A stretch of 6,174 bases of DNA from Candidatus Eiseniibacteriota bacterium (GCA_030622265.1 JAUXGG010000117.1:1-6174); one strand, 5' to 3'; shown: positions 1 to 5,597, numbered from the stretch's first letter. Notes: generated by a model not told the origin, from the letters alone. Numbers and translations: made by a program.

Positions 1-192
1 GAACTCAATGCCGGACTGGACATAGAGGGGCACTCCGAGGAGGAGTACCTGGGATTAAGATACGGCCTGGCCCTGGCTCTTGAGACCATGGGGCAGAAGG
101 CCAGAGCTGTTGAGCACTTCGAGGAGATTTGCCGGGCGGACCCGGACTTCCGGGATGCACGAACCCGGATGGAGCAACTGAGCAAAGGTTAA
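1..192 (+). CDS. Tetratricopeptide-repeat protein, C-terminal end (5' partial)
   Basis: This reading frame is open from the first base and ends at TAA 190-192, giving the last 63 residues of a protein that starts outside the window. The visible part has a TPR-like helix pair: a first helix with a small/aromatic pattern (LGLRYGLALALETMG), a turn, then AVEHFEEICRADPDFRDA. The 'A-x-x-x-F-x-x-I-x-x-x-D-P-x-F' pattern is typical of TPR helix B followed by the next repeat's start. TPRs are protein-protein interaction scaffolds, so no enzymatic role can be assigned. Its stop codon overlaps the start of the PHP gene, suggesting co-transcription and translational coupling. The full domain layout (for example a kinase, zinc-ribbon or secretion domain upstream) cannot be judged from here. 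Confidence 0.75.
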   Translation, partial: ELNAGLDIEGHSEEEYLGLRYGLALALETMGQKARAVEHFEEICRADPDFRDARTRMEQLSKG

Positions 193-1022
193 TGAACGAT
201 AAGAGTGGTCAGGTAGATCTTCACATACATACAACCTTCTCGGACGGCGACATGACACCCGAGCAAATGGTCGCCGATGCGCAAGAGGCCGGTCTCGCCG
301 GCATCGCAATTACCGATCATGACGAAGTCGAGGGCGTCCGCGCCGCCCAGGCGGCGGCGGGGGACAGCGGCTTTCTGGTTGTACCGGGTGTTGAGCTCAG
401 CACCTCGGATGGCAAGAATGATATTCATATTCTAGGTTATCTGATTGATATAAACAGTTCAGAATTAAGGAAATACCTCGATATTTTCCGCGACGCCAGG
501 CTCAAGAGGGGAATCCACATGGTTGAGCGCCTGCGGGAGATGGGTGTGGATGTCGAGGTTGATTCGGTACTTGAGATCGCCGGAGGTGGTGCGGTCGGGA
601 GGCCTCATATCGCCGCGGCGCTTCTCCGGAATGGTTGTGTCGATTCTGCCGAAGAGGCCTTTCGCAAGTACATTGGCTTCAACTCACCGGCCTATGTTCC
701 CAAGTACCAGCTCAAGCCGTCCGACGCTTTCAGGCTGATACGCGACGTCGGTGGGGTCGGGGCGATGGCCCATCCCGGCACCACACGGAAGGACGAGCTC
801 ATAACCGACTTCATCGCCTGCGGGATGCGGGCCTTAGAGGTATATCATCCCAAGCACAGCGAGAGCGAGGCGGCCCGCTACAGGAGGCTCGCCGAGAAGA
901 TGGGCCTCGTGGTCACCGGCGGGTCCGACAGTCACGGAAGACGAAACGCCAGACTCCATGTTGGTGCCCGTACGGTTCCTGTCTCCGCCATAGAGCAGCT
1001 CGAAGAGGCCCGCTCTTACTAG
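192..1022 (+). CDS. PHP-domain metal-dependent phosphoesterase (TrpH/YciV/RNase AM-like)
   Basis: A 276-residue cytosolic PHP-superfamily hydrolase. Expected ligands of the trinuclear metal site are all present: H11 and H13 in DLHIHTTFSDG, D18, H43 in ITDHD, E68 in PGVE, H79 in HILGY, H194 in AHPG, and D246 and H248 in GGSDSH. An insert around residues 84-180 includes GRPHIA (136-141), the layout of the YciV/TrpH group (COG0613). Characterised members remove phosphate from 3',5'-nucleoside bisphosphates or trim short RNA 5' ends; the exact substrate here is inference. The start at 192 is chosen because the ATG overlaps the upstream TAA (TAATG) with AAAGG just before it, and because the conserved domain begins nine residues later. 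An in-frame ATG at 129 lies inside the TPR gene and would add 21 residues unlike the family. Length is normal; no sign of decay. Confidence 0.9.
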   Translation: MNDKSGQVDLHIHTTFSDGDMTPEQMVADAQEAGLAGIAITDHDEVEGVRAAQAAAGDSGFLVVPGVELSTSDGKNDIHILGYLIDINSSELRKYLDIFRDARLKRGIHMVERLREMGVDVEVDSVLEIAGGGAVGRPHIAAALLRNGCVDSAEEAFRKYIGFNSPAYVPKYQLKPSDAFRLIRDVGGVGAMAHPGTTRKDELITDFIACGMRALEVYHPKHSESEAARYRRLAEKMGLVVTGGSDSHGRRNARLHVGARTVPVSAIEQLEEARSY

Positions 1023-1044
1023 CCGTCCACGTTCTCTATTCCGC

Positions 1045-1074
1045 TTGACAGAAAGCGCCTTCAGCCCTTAACAT
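1045..1074 (+). promoter_or_regulatory. Putative sigma70-type promoter upstream of the kinase-like gene
   Basis: A perfect -35 hexamer TTGACA (1045-1050) is followed, after an 18-base spacer, by TAACAT (1069-1074), which matches the -10 consensus at four of six positions including T1, A2 and the final T. It sits in the only sizeable non-coding gap between the PHP gene and the kinase-like gene. Transcription would start near 1081 and leave a leader of about 38 nt. The same nine bases GCTTGACAG recur in the other intergenic gap at 4862-4870. Identified by eye only. Confidence 0.5.
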
Positions 1075-1106
1075 CGGTCAATGGTTTCTTCTCATTATTC
1101 CAACTC

Positions 1107-1111
1107 AGAGG
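1107..1111 (+). promoter_or_regulatory. Ribosome binding site of the kinase-like gene
   Basis: AGAGG lies seven bases before the ATG at 1119. It supports that start, after which the protein begins directly with the first beta-strand of the acetate kinase fold (NILVFD), in step with the N-terminus of known acetate kinases. Confidence 0.6.
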
Positions 1112-1118
1112 TAGCCGG

Positions 1119-2312
1119 ATGAATATCCTGGTGTTCGATTGTGAAGCATACGGTATCGAGTATATTCTTTGGCGTGCGAGTGATGACATGGTGCTTGCGC
1201 GTGGCACGGTGACGGGAGTCGGGACCCGCTCTGCGATGCTTAAGCACCAGCTGGGGGCCCAGTCGCTGCACCAGCTGGTCGCCGAGAAGGCAACCTGCCG
1301 GCACGCAATCAGGTGGGTGATATCGACACTGACCGATCCCAAGGTCGGCGCCCTGGGTGATCAAAGCGAGATCGGTGCGGTCGGATACCGGGTCGCTCAC
1401 GGCGCAAGCAAGTACACCAAGCCTGTTCTTATCACGAGCGAGGTCATGGATGACATAGCCGACTTCGCCGAGTTCGCCCCGACGCATAATCCTTACAATC
1501 TTGATGGCATCAGGGCGGCGCGTGCCCTTCTTCCGGGGATACCGCACGTGGCTGTGTTCGATACGTCCTATTACCAGACGCTTGAACCCAAGGCCTATCT
1601 CTACGGGCTTCCCTACAAGTACTATTCTCAGCACGGCGTCCGGAAGTACGGTTTCCACGGTCCTTCGCACAGATACGCCGCCGAGCGGGCCTGTTTCCTC
1701 TCAGGGATACCCTTCTCCGAGGCCCGGGTGGTGAGCATGCATTTGGGCAGGGGCTCCAGCGTGACCGCCACCAGGGCGGGCAAGTGCGTGGAGACCTCGA
1801 TGGGGTTCTCACCGTTGGAAGGCCTTGTGATGGAGACCAGGTGTGGTGATATCGACCCGGAAGCCGTGATTCACATCATGGCCAAGGAGGAGCTGACGCT
1901 GAGGACCCTGAGCGATGTGCTTCACCGGAGATCCGGCGTTCTCGGGCTCTCCGGATTGGGAGATTTCGGCGAGGTGGTGAACGAGGCGAAGGGCGGAAAC
2001 GAGAGGGCCAAGAACGCTCTGGATCTTTTCGTACACAGCATTCGCAAGTATCTTGGCGCCTATATCCTCGAGCTGGGTGGAGCCGACATCATAGTTTTCA
2101 CCGCCTTCATGGCTGAGGGTTATCCCGTCGTGAGGCAGATGGTCTGCGAAGACCTCGAGTTCCTGGGTGTGAAGCTGGATGAGGAAGTCAACGCCTCTGT
2201 GGAATACGCGGAGGGAGAGATCAGCGCCAGGGACTCGAAGGTCAAGGTCTATACGATACCTCACAACGAAGAGCTCATAATAGCGCAGCGCGTCTACCAG
2301 CACCTGTCTTAG
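1119..2312 (+). CDS. Divergent acetate/propionate kinase-family protein (AckA-like, altered nucleotide site)
   Basis: A 397-residue member of the acetate kinase family (ASKHA fold), normal in length and alignable throughout. Numbering matches the Methanosarcina thermophila enzyme for much of its length. Retained phosphoryl-transfer residues are R91 (GYRVAHG), H123 (FAPTHNP), D148 (VFDTSYYQT), F179-H180 (KYGFHGPSH), H208, R241 (ETRCGDIDP) and E384 (IPHNEEL). Altered positions: the N-terminal N-x-G-S-S-S-x-K loop is D7-CEAYGIE, so Asn7, Ser10 and Ser12 are gone; HLGNGGS is HLGRGSS (N211 to R); the DFR adenosine motif is DFG (282-284); and the G-I-G-E-N adenosine loop is F-M-A-E-G (330-334). Ordinary acetate kinase makes acetyl phosphate and ADP from acetate and ATP. 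Whether this protein uses ATP, another donor, or is inactive is open. No pta gene is beside it. Only 12 nt separate it from the S-component gene, so they are probably co-transcribed. Confidence 0.88.
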   Translation: MNILVFDCEAYGIEYILWRASDDMVLARGTVTGVGTRSAMLKHQLGAQSLHQLVAEKATCRHAIRWVISTLTDPKVGALGDQSEIGAVGYRVAHGASKYTKPVLITSEVMDDIADFAEFAPTHNPYNLDGIRAARALLPGIPHVAVFDTSYYQTLEPKAYLYGLPYKYYSQHGVRKYGFHGPSHRYAAERACFLSGIPFSEARVVSMHLGRGSSVTATRAGKCVETSMGFSPLEGLVMETRCGDIDPEAVIHIMAKEELTLRTLSDVLHRRSGVLGLSGLGDFGEVVNEAKGGNERAKNALDLFVHSIRKYLGAYILELGGADIIVFTAFMAEGYPVVRQMVCEDLEFLGVKLDEEVNASVEYAEGEISARDSKVKVYTIPHNEELIIAQRVYQHLS

Positions 2313-2324
2313 GACGGTGGTCCT
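2311..2324 (+). promoter_or_regulatory. Small hairpin holding the ribosome binding site of the S-component gene
   Basis: AGGAC (2311-2315) and GTCCT (2320-2324) form a perfect 5-bp stem with loop GGTG. The Shine-Dalgarno-like GGTGG (2316-2320) falls in the loop and last stem base, four bases before ATG 2325. The stem's first bases overlap the TAG stop (2310-2312) of the upstream gene, so ribosomes finishing that gene would open it. This suggests translational coupling; the stem is short and could be chance. Confidence 0.35.
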
Positions 2325-2849
2325 ATGCTAACCCGATTCAGTACCGCCGCGGTTCTGATAGCGGCTGCGATCGCTCTCGGATATCTCCTTGCCGGCGTGC
2401 CGAATGTCGAGGGCATGTCGGCGGTCACCTTCCTTGCCGGATGCCTCCTGGGAGCCGGAGCGGGCGCATTGGTGGGGGCGGTTTCGATCGCCCTGTTCTC
2501 GGTTCTTAACCCGTTAGGCCCTCCGCTTCCTCACGTTCTGGTGGCTCAGGTTGCGGGAATGTCGCTTATCGGAACCTCGGGTGATCTCTGGAGACGGCTG
2601 GCCGCTATAGTGCCGCGGCCGGAGATCCTGGCGGCCGGCCTTGGAGCCTTGCTGACCCTCATCTATAGTGTGCTCGCCGATTACGGCTTCGCGGCATCCA
2701 TGGGCAGGTGGCAGGACCCGTGGCCTGTCATCATTGCGGGGATTCCTTTCTCAGCCGTACACATCATCTCAAATGCCGTCATCTTCTTTGGTGTCAGCCT
2801 CTTTGCCGTGCGAAAGTACAAGATTGGGACTGATGGGAGGGAGGCATGA
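2325..2849 (+). CDS. ECF-type transporter S-component-like membrane protein
   Basis: A 174-residue, very hydrophobic inner-membrane protein with about five to six membrane segments by eye: near 8-24, 33-61, 68-83, 101-118, 134-145 and 147-162. Conserved-looking elements are PNVEG (26-30), the Gly/Ala-rich FLAGCLLGAGAGALVGA (36-52), NPLGPP (62-67) and AQVAG (74-78). This pattern and size resemble substrate-binding S-components of energy-coupling-factor vitamin transporters. S-components bind the vitamin and work with an EcfA/EcfA' ATPase pair and EcfT; none is in the window, so a shared module elsewhere is expected. The substrate is unknown; the receptor partner makes a cofactor such as cobalamin possible. 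It starts 12 nt after the kinase-like gene, and its TGA overlaps the receptor ATG. The basic C-terminus (RKYK, 163-166) fits a cytoplasmic end. Confidence 0.65.
   Translation: MLTRFSTAAVLIAAAIALGYLLAGVPNVEGMSAVTFLAGCLLGAGAGALVGAVSIALFSVLNPLGPPLPHVLVAQVAGMSLIGTSGDLWRRLAAIVPRPEILAAGLGALLTLIYSVLADYGFAASMGRWQDPWPVIIAGIPFSAVHIISNAVIFFGVSLFAVRKYKIGTDGREA
2835..2844 (+). promoter_or_regulatory. Strong ribosome binding site for the receptor gene, inside the S-component gene
   Basis: The purine run GGGAGGGAGG lies in the last codons of the S-component gene. GGAGG at 2836-2840 is five bases from ATG 2846 and eight from the next in-frame ATG 2849, so either Met could start the receptor. The result differs by one residue in the signal peptide. 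An independent strong site suggests the receptor is translated at a rate of its own as well as by coupling. Confidence 0.6.
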
Positions 2850-4852
2850 TGCGCAGGACCGGATTGGCATCGGTCATAGCGCTCATGGCCATTCTCCTCT
2901 GGTCATATGGCAGCGGGTTCTCTCAGGGAGTGGACAGCACCGCGGTGGCACTGCCCGATTCTTCGGGGACTGCTGAAGTGGCAGATAGCCTGGCCGCTGC
3001 ACCGGCTGACTCCGCTAAGATTGTTCAAGCACCGGACAGCGCAGGTGTGGCCCTGCCCGACACCCCCGACACTACTGACACCGCCGGGGAAGCCGATGTC
3101 GGGTTTTTTGATCCCCAACGCACGGCGCGGCTCTCACCTTTCTCAGGCAAGTCGGTGAAGCGGGAACGCGAGGACTTTCTTGCTCTCTCCACTACCACTT
3201 CCGGTGAAGCCTTCGCTTTCGAGGCGGGTATCGATCTCCTTGAATACGGTTCAGCCGGTCTCCCCCTGGCTCTCAGATTAAGGGCGAGTAGACCCAGGGA
3301 TGTCATGTATCTCATGGACGGTGTTCCGGTGAGTGATGACCGCCTGGAGATTTTCGATCTCAACTGGCTACCGCTGGCGGGGATAGAGCGGGCCGGAGTG
3401 GCGATGAACGGGCAGTCCGGACTCTACGGATCCGGAGCAACAGGTGGTGTGATGAACCTCACCTCCATGAGCGCAATGCCGGAGAACCCCATGAGCGAGG
3501 TAGTGGCCTGGTGGGGCAGTTTCGACAGTCGTGCCGTTCATTTCCGGTTCAACCGGCGGATCACCAGCACCTTCGGGATCCTGCTCTCGTTTGAGAACCT
3601 GCATTCGGGTGGCTGGACCGAATCGAGCGAGGCCAACTCGAACAAGTTTTTCGGCAAACTGACGGGCTTTCTGGGCCGCGGCGTGACCTATGATGTGGTG
3701 GGGTACAGGTATGATGGCGGCATCGAACTGCCTGATTCCTGCCCGGGCCTGGCAAGCACCTATCCTGCTGCCCGGGATGACAAGCGCGATTTCATTCGAG
3801 TATCGGTCGCTACCCTTGCGGACGTTTCGGTCAGGCTGGACTACTACCATCTGGGGATCGAGCGGGATTTCAAGTCAGGGGCTCTGGCCTGGTCGAGCAA
3901 AGGACGCCTCGACGCCTTCTCGGCCGTGACTTCCTGGGCGACCGCGGACTCGCTGAAGGCGAATGCTGGGGCGGGGCTTAGGAGGTATGAGCTAAGAGAC
4001 AGGCATGACGACAAGAGCACGACCAATAACATCTACGGGTATGCCGCCGCCCAGAAACGCCTGAATGAGTGGCGCTTCCAGGGCAGCCTCAGGATTGAGA
4101 TGAACGATCCCTCCGGGACAGAATTCGGGGGAGACCTTGGAGCATCATACGAAGCTGTTCCGTGGTGTGTCCTATTCGGGAGATTGGACAGGAGCTTTGC
4201 TTTCCAGAGTCTCCGGGGCCGCACGCCTGCGACGGAGTTCGGCACCCGCGGCGATACCGAGCACTGGAACGGCCTGGAGCTCGGGGTTGACCTGGGGCGA
4301 GAGCCGCTCAAGCTCTCGGCGGCGTTCTACCGGCGGCATATTGATAACAGCACCCTGCTGGTGGGAAACGATGCGTGCCAGTGGATCCCGGTCAAAGATA
4401 AGGAGCTAGGCTACCTTGGCGCGGAAGCTCTCCTCCGTTTTACCTGTCCTTCCTGGCTCAAGGGTTCCCTGGGCTATTCGCTTAACCGCGCGCGCGACGG
4501 AGCAGGGCATAAGGTCAGCTATGTTCCCTCAGGGGCTTTCACCTGGGGCTTAAGGACGCAGCGTACATTCTCAAAACACGTTTCCGCGGGACTCGCCTTC
4601 GCCGGGCGGTGGGTGTCACCGGTAGATGTCGGAGGTCAGCTTGTCCCCTGCTCGGAGGCTGACTGCATCAGTGACGCGGAGCTCGACGGCTATATCTCAG
4701 GGCTTCTCTACGGCTATGTTGAGATAGACAGGGGAAGGGTTTACGCGAGGATCCGCAATCTCTTCAACCAGGGGATAACGCAGCTCTGGGGCTTTCCCGA
4801 GCTTCCTCCGAGGTCTTATGAGATCGGTATCAACCTGGAGCTTCTCGACTGA
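2846..4852 (+). CDS. TonB-dependent outer-membrane receptor with plug domain
   Basis: A 668-residue outer-membrane receptor. Residues 1-26 form a Sec signal peptide: MMRR, a hydrophobic core, and likely cleavage in GFS|Q. Residues 30-80 are an acidic Ala/Pro/Ser/Thr linker made of three 17-residue repeats. The plug follows (about 105-207) with typical signatures: YLMDGVPVSD (155-164), LPLAGIERAGV (175-185) and GLYGSGATGGVMNLTS (192-207). The remaining ~460 residues alternate polar and aromatic stretches like a beta-barrel, about the size of the BtuB barrel and smaller than siderophore receptors. The protein ends ...LLD, without a terminal aromatic residue. TonB-dependent receptors bind scarce ligands (cobalamin, siderophores, others) and import them using TonB-ExbBD energy; those genes are not here. 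The ATGA overlap with the S-component gene suggests both handle one ligand. The ligand cannot be read from sequence. Confidence 0.85.
   Translation: MMRRTGLASVIALMAILLWSYGSGFSQGVDSTAVALPDSSGTAEVADSLAAAPADSAKIVQAPDSAGVALPDTPDTTDTAGEADVGFFDPQRTARLSPFSGKSVKREREDFLALSTTTSGEAFAFEAGIDLLEYGSAGLPLALRLRASRPRDVMYLMDGVPVSDDRLEIFDLNWLPLAGIERAGVAMNGQSGLYGSGATGGVMNLTSMSAMPENPMSEVVAWWGSFDSRAVHFRFNRRITSTFGILLSFENLHSGGWTESSEANSNKFFGKLTGFLGRGVTYDVVGYRYDGGIELPDSCPGLASTYPAARDDKRDFIRVSVATLADVSVRLDYYHLGIERDFKSGALAWSSKGRLDAFSAVTSWATADSLKANAGAGLRRYELRDRHDDKSTTNNIYGYAAAQKRLNEWRFQGSLRIEMNDPSGTEFGGDLGASYEAVPWCVLFGRLDRSFAFQSLRGRTPATEFGTRGDTEHWNGLELGVDLGREPLKLSAAFYRRHIDNSTLLVGNDACQWIPVKDKELGYLGAEALLRFTCPSWLKGSLGYSLNRARDGAGHKVSYVPSGAFTWGLRTQRTFSKHVSAGLAFAGRWVSPVDVGGQLVPCSEADCISDAELDGYISGLLYGYVEIDRGRVYARIRNLFNQGITQLWGFPELPPRSYEIGINLELLD
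2933..3085 (+). repeat. Three imperfect 51-bp tandem repeats (17 residues each) in the receptor linker
   Basis: Units lie at 2933-2983, 2984-3034 and 3035-3085. At protein level each unit begins D-S and has a second D-[ST] eight residues later, so Asp-Ser/Thr pairs fall at residues 30, 38, 47, 55, 64 and 72 with spacings 8, 9, 8, 9, 8. Units 1 and 3 share VALPD; unit 2 has diverged (AAPAD). The segment should be a disordered periplasmic linker between the signal peptide and the plug. Confidence 0.65.
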
Positions 4853-4863
4853 GAACAATAGGC

Positions 4864-4893
4864 TTGACAGGGTTTTTTGACACGGTGTAGGCT
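4864..4893 (+). promoter_or_regulatory. Putative promoter upstream of the nitroreductase gene
   Basis: TTGACA (4864-4869) is followed after 18 bases by TAGGCT (4888-4893), a weak -10 with T, A and final T kept. A second TTGACA lies at 4877-4882, but its -10 would fall within the coding start. The spacing matches the other candidate promoter at 1045-1074. If used, transcription would begin around 4899-4903, so the mRNA would have almost no leader. The gap lies between the receptor stop and the next gene and has no other obvious role. Confidence 0.4.
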
Positions 4894-4896
4894 CGA

Positions 4897-5586
4897 ATGG
4901 CTATGAAGCCACTTATACTGGCAGTCTCGATAGGATCTATCCTGTTGGGATCGTGTCAGGCAATCAGTCAGGACCAGCCGATTGACCTTCCGGAACCGGC
5001 CTTGAGGGGGCTCTGCGTGGAGGAAGCCATTATCGCAAGACGGTCGGTCAGGTCCTATTCGGAGGACAGTCTCAGCATGGCCGAGCTATCCCAGATCCTC
5101 TTTGCAGCCCAGGGTATCACGGAGCGCCGCGGCGATTTCGCTCTGAGGTCCGCCCCTTCGGCCGGGGGTACCTATCCCATCGAGGTATACGCTTTCGCCG
5201 ACAGGGTCTCGGGTCTGGCTCCCGGGATCTATCACTATTTGCCTGAGGGACACCGAATCAGGCTCGTCAAGGCCGGTCCCCACGGCGGGAGTCTTGCCGA
5301 GGCCTGTCTGGGCCAGAGCATGCCGGAGGAGGCTGCGCTTTCCCTGGTGCTGACGGCTGTTCCGGAGCGGACCACGTCGAAGTACGGGGACAGGGGCATC
5401 CGGTATGTCCAATTGGAGGCTGGCCATGTCAGCCAGAATATCTGTCTTGAATGCGCATCACTCGGTCTCGGCGCGGTGCCCATCGGAGCGTATGATGACC
5501 GGCGCCTGGACCGGTTGATCGGAATAGATGGCGAGGAAGAGATGTCACTTTATGTTAATTCAATCGGCAGGATTCGCGAGAAGTGA
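4897..5586 (+). CDS. Lipoprotein nitroreductase of the SagB/ThcOx type
   Basis: A 229-residue FMN-dependent nitroreductase-fold protein. The N-terminus has a lipoprotein signal peptide: K4, a hydrophobic core and a lipobox-like LGSC with Cys20 as the predicted lipidated residue. The mature enzyme shows the family's FMN-site pattern ARRSVRSYSED (47-57), APSAGGTYPIEVY (86-98), GIYHYLP (110-116), KYGDRGIRYVQLEAGHVSQN (162-181) and GLGAVPIGAYDD (190-201). SagB relatives oxidise azoline rings in thiazole/oxazole-modified peptides, but many lone exported homologues have no known substrate, and no YcaO or precursor-peptide gene is visible here. In-frame TAG at 4888 blocks any earlier start. ATG 4897 lacks a good Shine-Dalgarno; ATG 4903 (227 residues, MKPLIL) is an equally good start. 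It is followed at once by the CvpA gene. Confidence 0.85.
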   Translation: MAMKPLILAVSIGSILLGSCQAISQDQPIDLPEPALRGLCVEEAIIARRSVRSYSEDSLSMAELSQILFAAQGITERRGDFALRSAPSAGGTYPIEVYAFADRVSGLAPGIYHYLPEGHRIRLVKAGPHGGSLAEACLGQSMPEEAALSLVLTAVPERTTSKYGDRGIRYVQLEAGHVSQNICLECASLGLGAVPIGAYDDRRLDRLIGIDGEEEMSLYVNSIGRIREK

Positions 5587-5590
5587 GGTG
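5585..5590 (+). promoter_or_regulatory. Ribosome binding site that fixes the TTG start of the CvpA gene
   Basis: GAGGTG overlaps the TGA stop of the nitroreductase gene and lies seven bases before TTG 5598. The next in-frame ATG at 5616 has no comparable site, and a start there would remove the conserved N-W-I-D beginning of the family. The TTG start is therefore well supported, with likely translational coupling. Confidence 0.7.
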
Positions 5591-5597
5591 ACTGCAA

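Noticed and set aside
129..191. Upstream start for the PHP gene
   Set aside because: It would overlap the TPR coding end by 64 bases and add residues unlike the family; the TAATG junction gives a better start.
449..454. TATAAA -10-like hexamer inside the PHP gene
   Set aside because: There is no -35 match at suitable distance and it lies in an AT-rich coding patch, where such hexamers arise by chance.
635..1048. Alternative-frame + strand open frame within the PHP gene
   Set aside because: The Arg-rich product has no domain character and overlaps a gene whose metal ligands are all in the other frame.
1051..1062. Near-palindrome GAAAGCGCCTTC in the gap before the kinase-like gene
   Set aside because: It is short, has a mismatch and no following T-run; it falls in the promoter spacer and is not convincing as an operator or terminator.
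1095..1670. Long antisense open frame (191 codons) opposite the kinase-like gene
   Set aside because: The + strand frame is a clear acetate-kinase family protein; the antisense product shows no recognisable domain and is a by-product of GC-rich codon bias.
1809..2303. Antisense open frame (164 codons) opposite the 3' half of the kinase-like gene
   Set aside because: Same reason: a shadow of a conserved coding region, with no domain signature and no supporting context.
4842..4878. Possible intrinsic terminator after the receptor gene (stem TTCTC/GAGAA, later run of six T)
   Set aside because: The stem is AT-rich and only 5 bp, and the T-run begins about 17 bases after it, so it lacks terminator geometry; the T-run lies in the promoter spacer instead.
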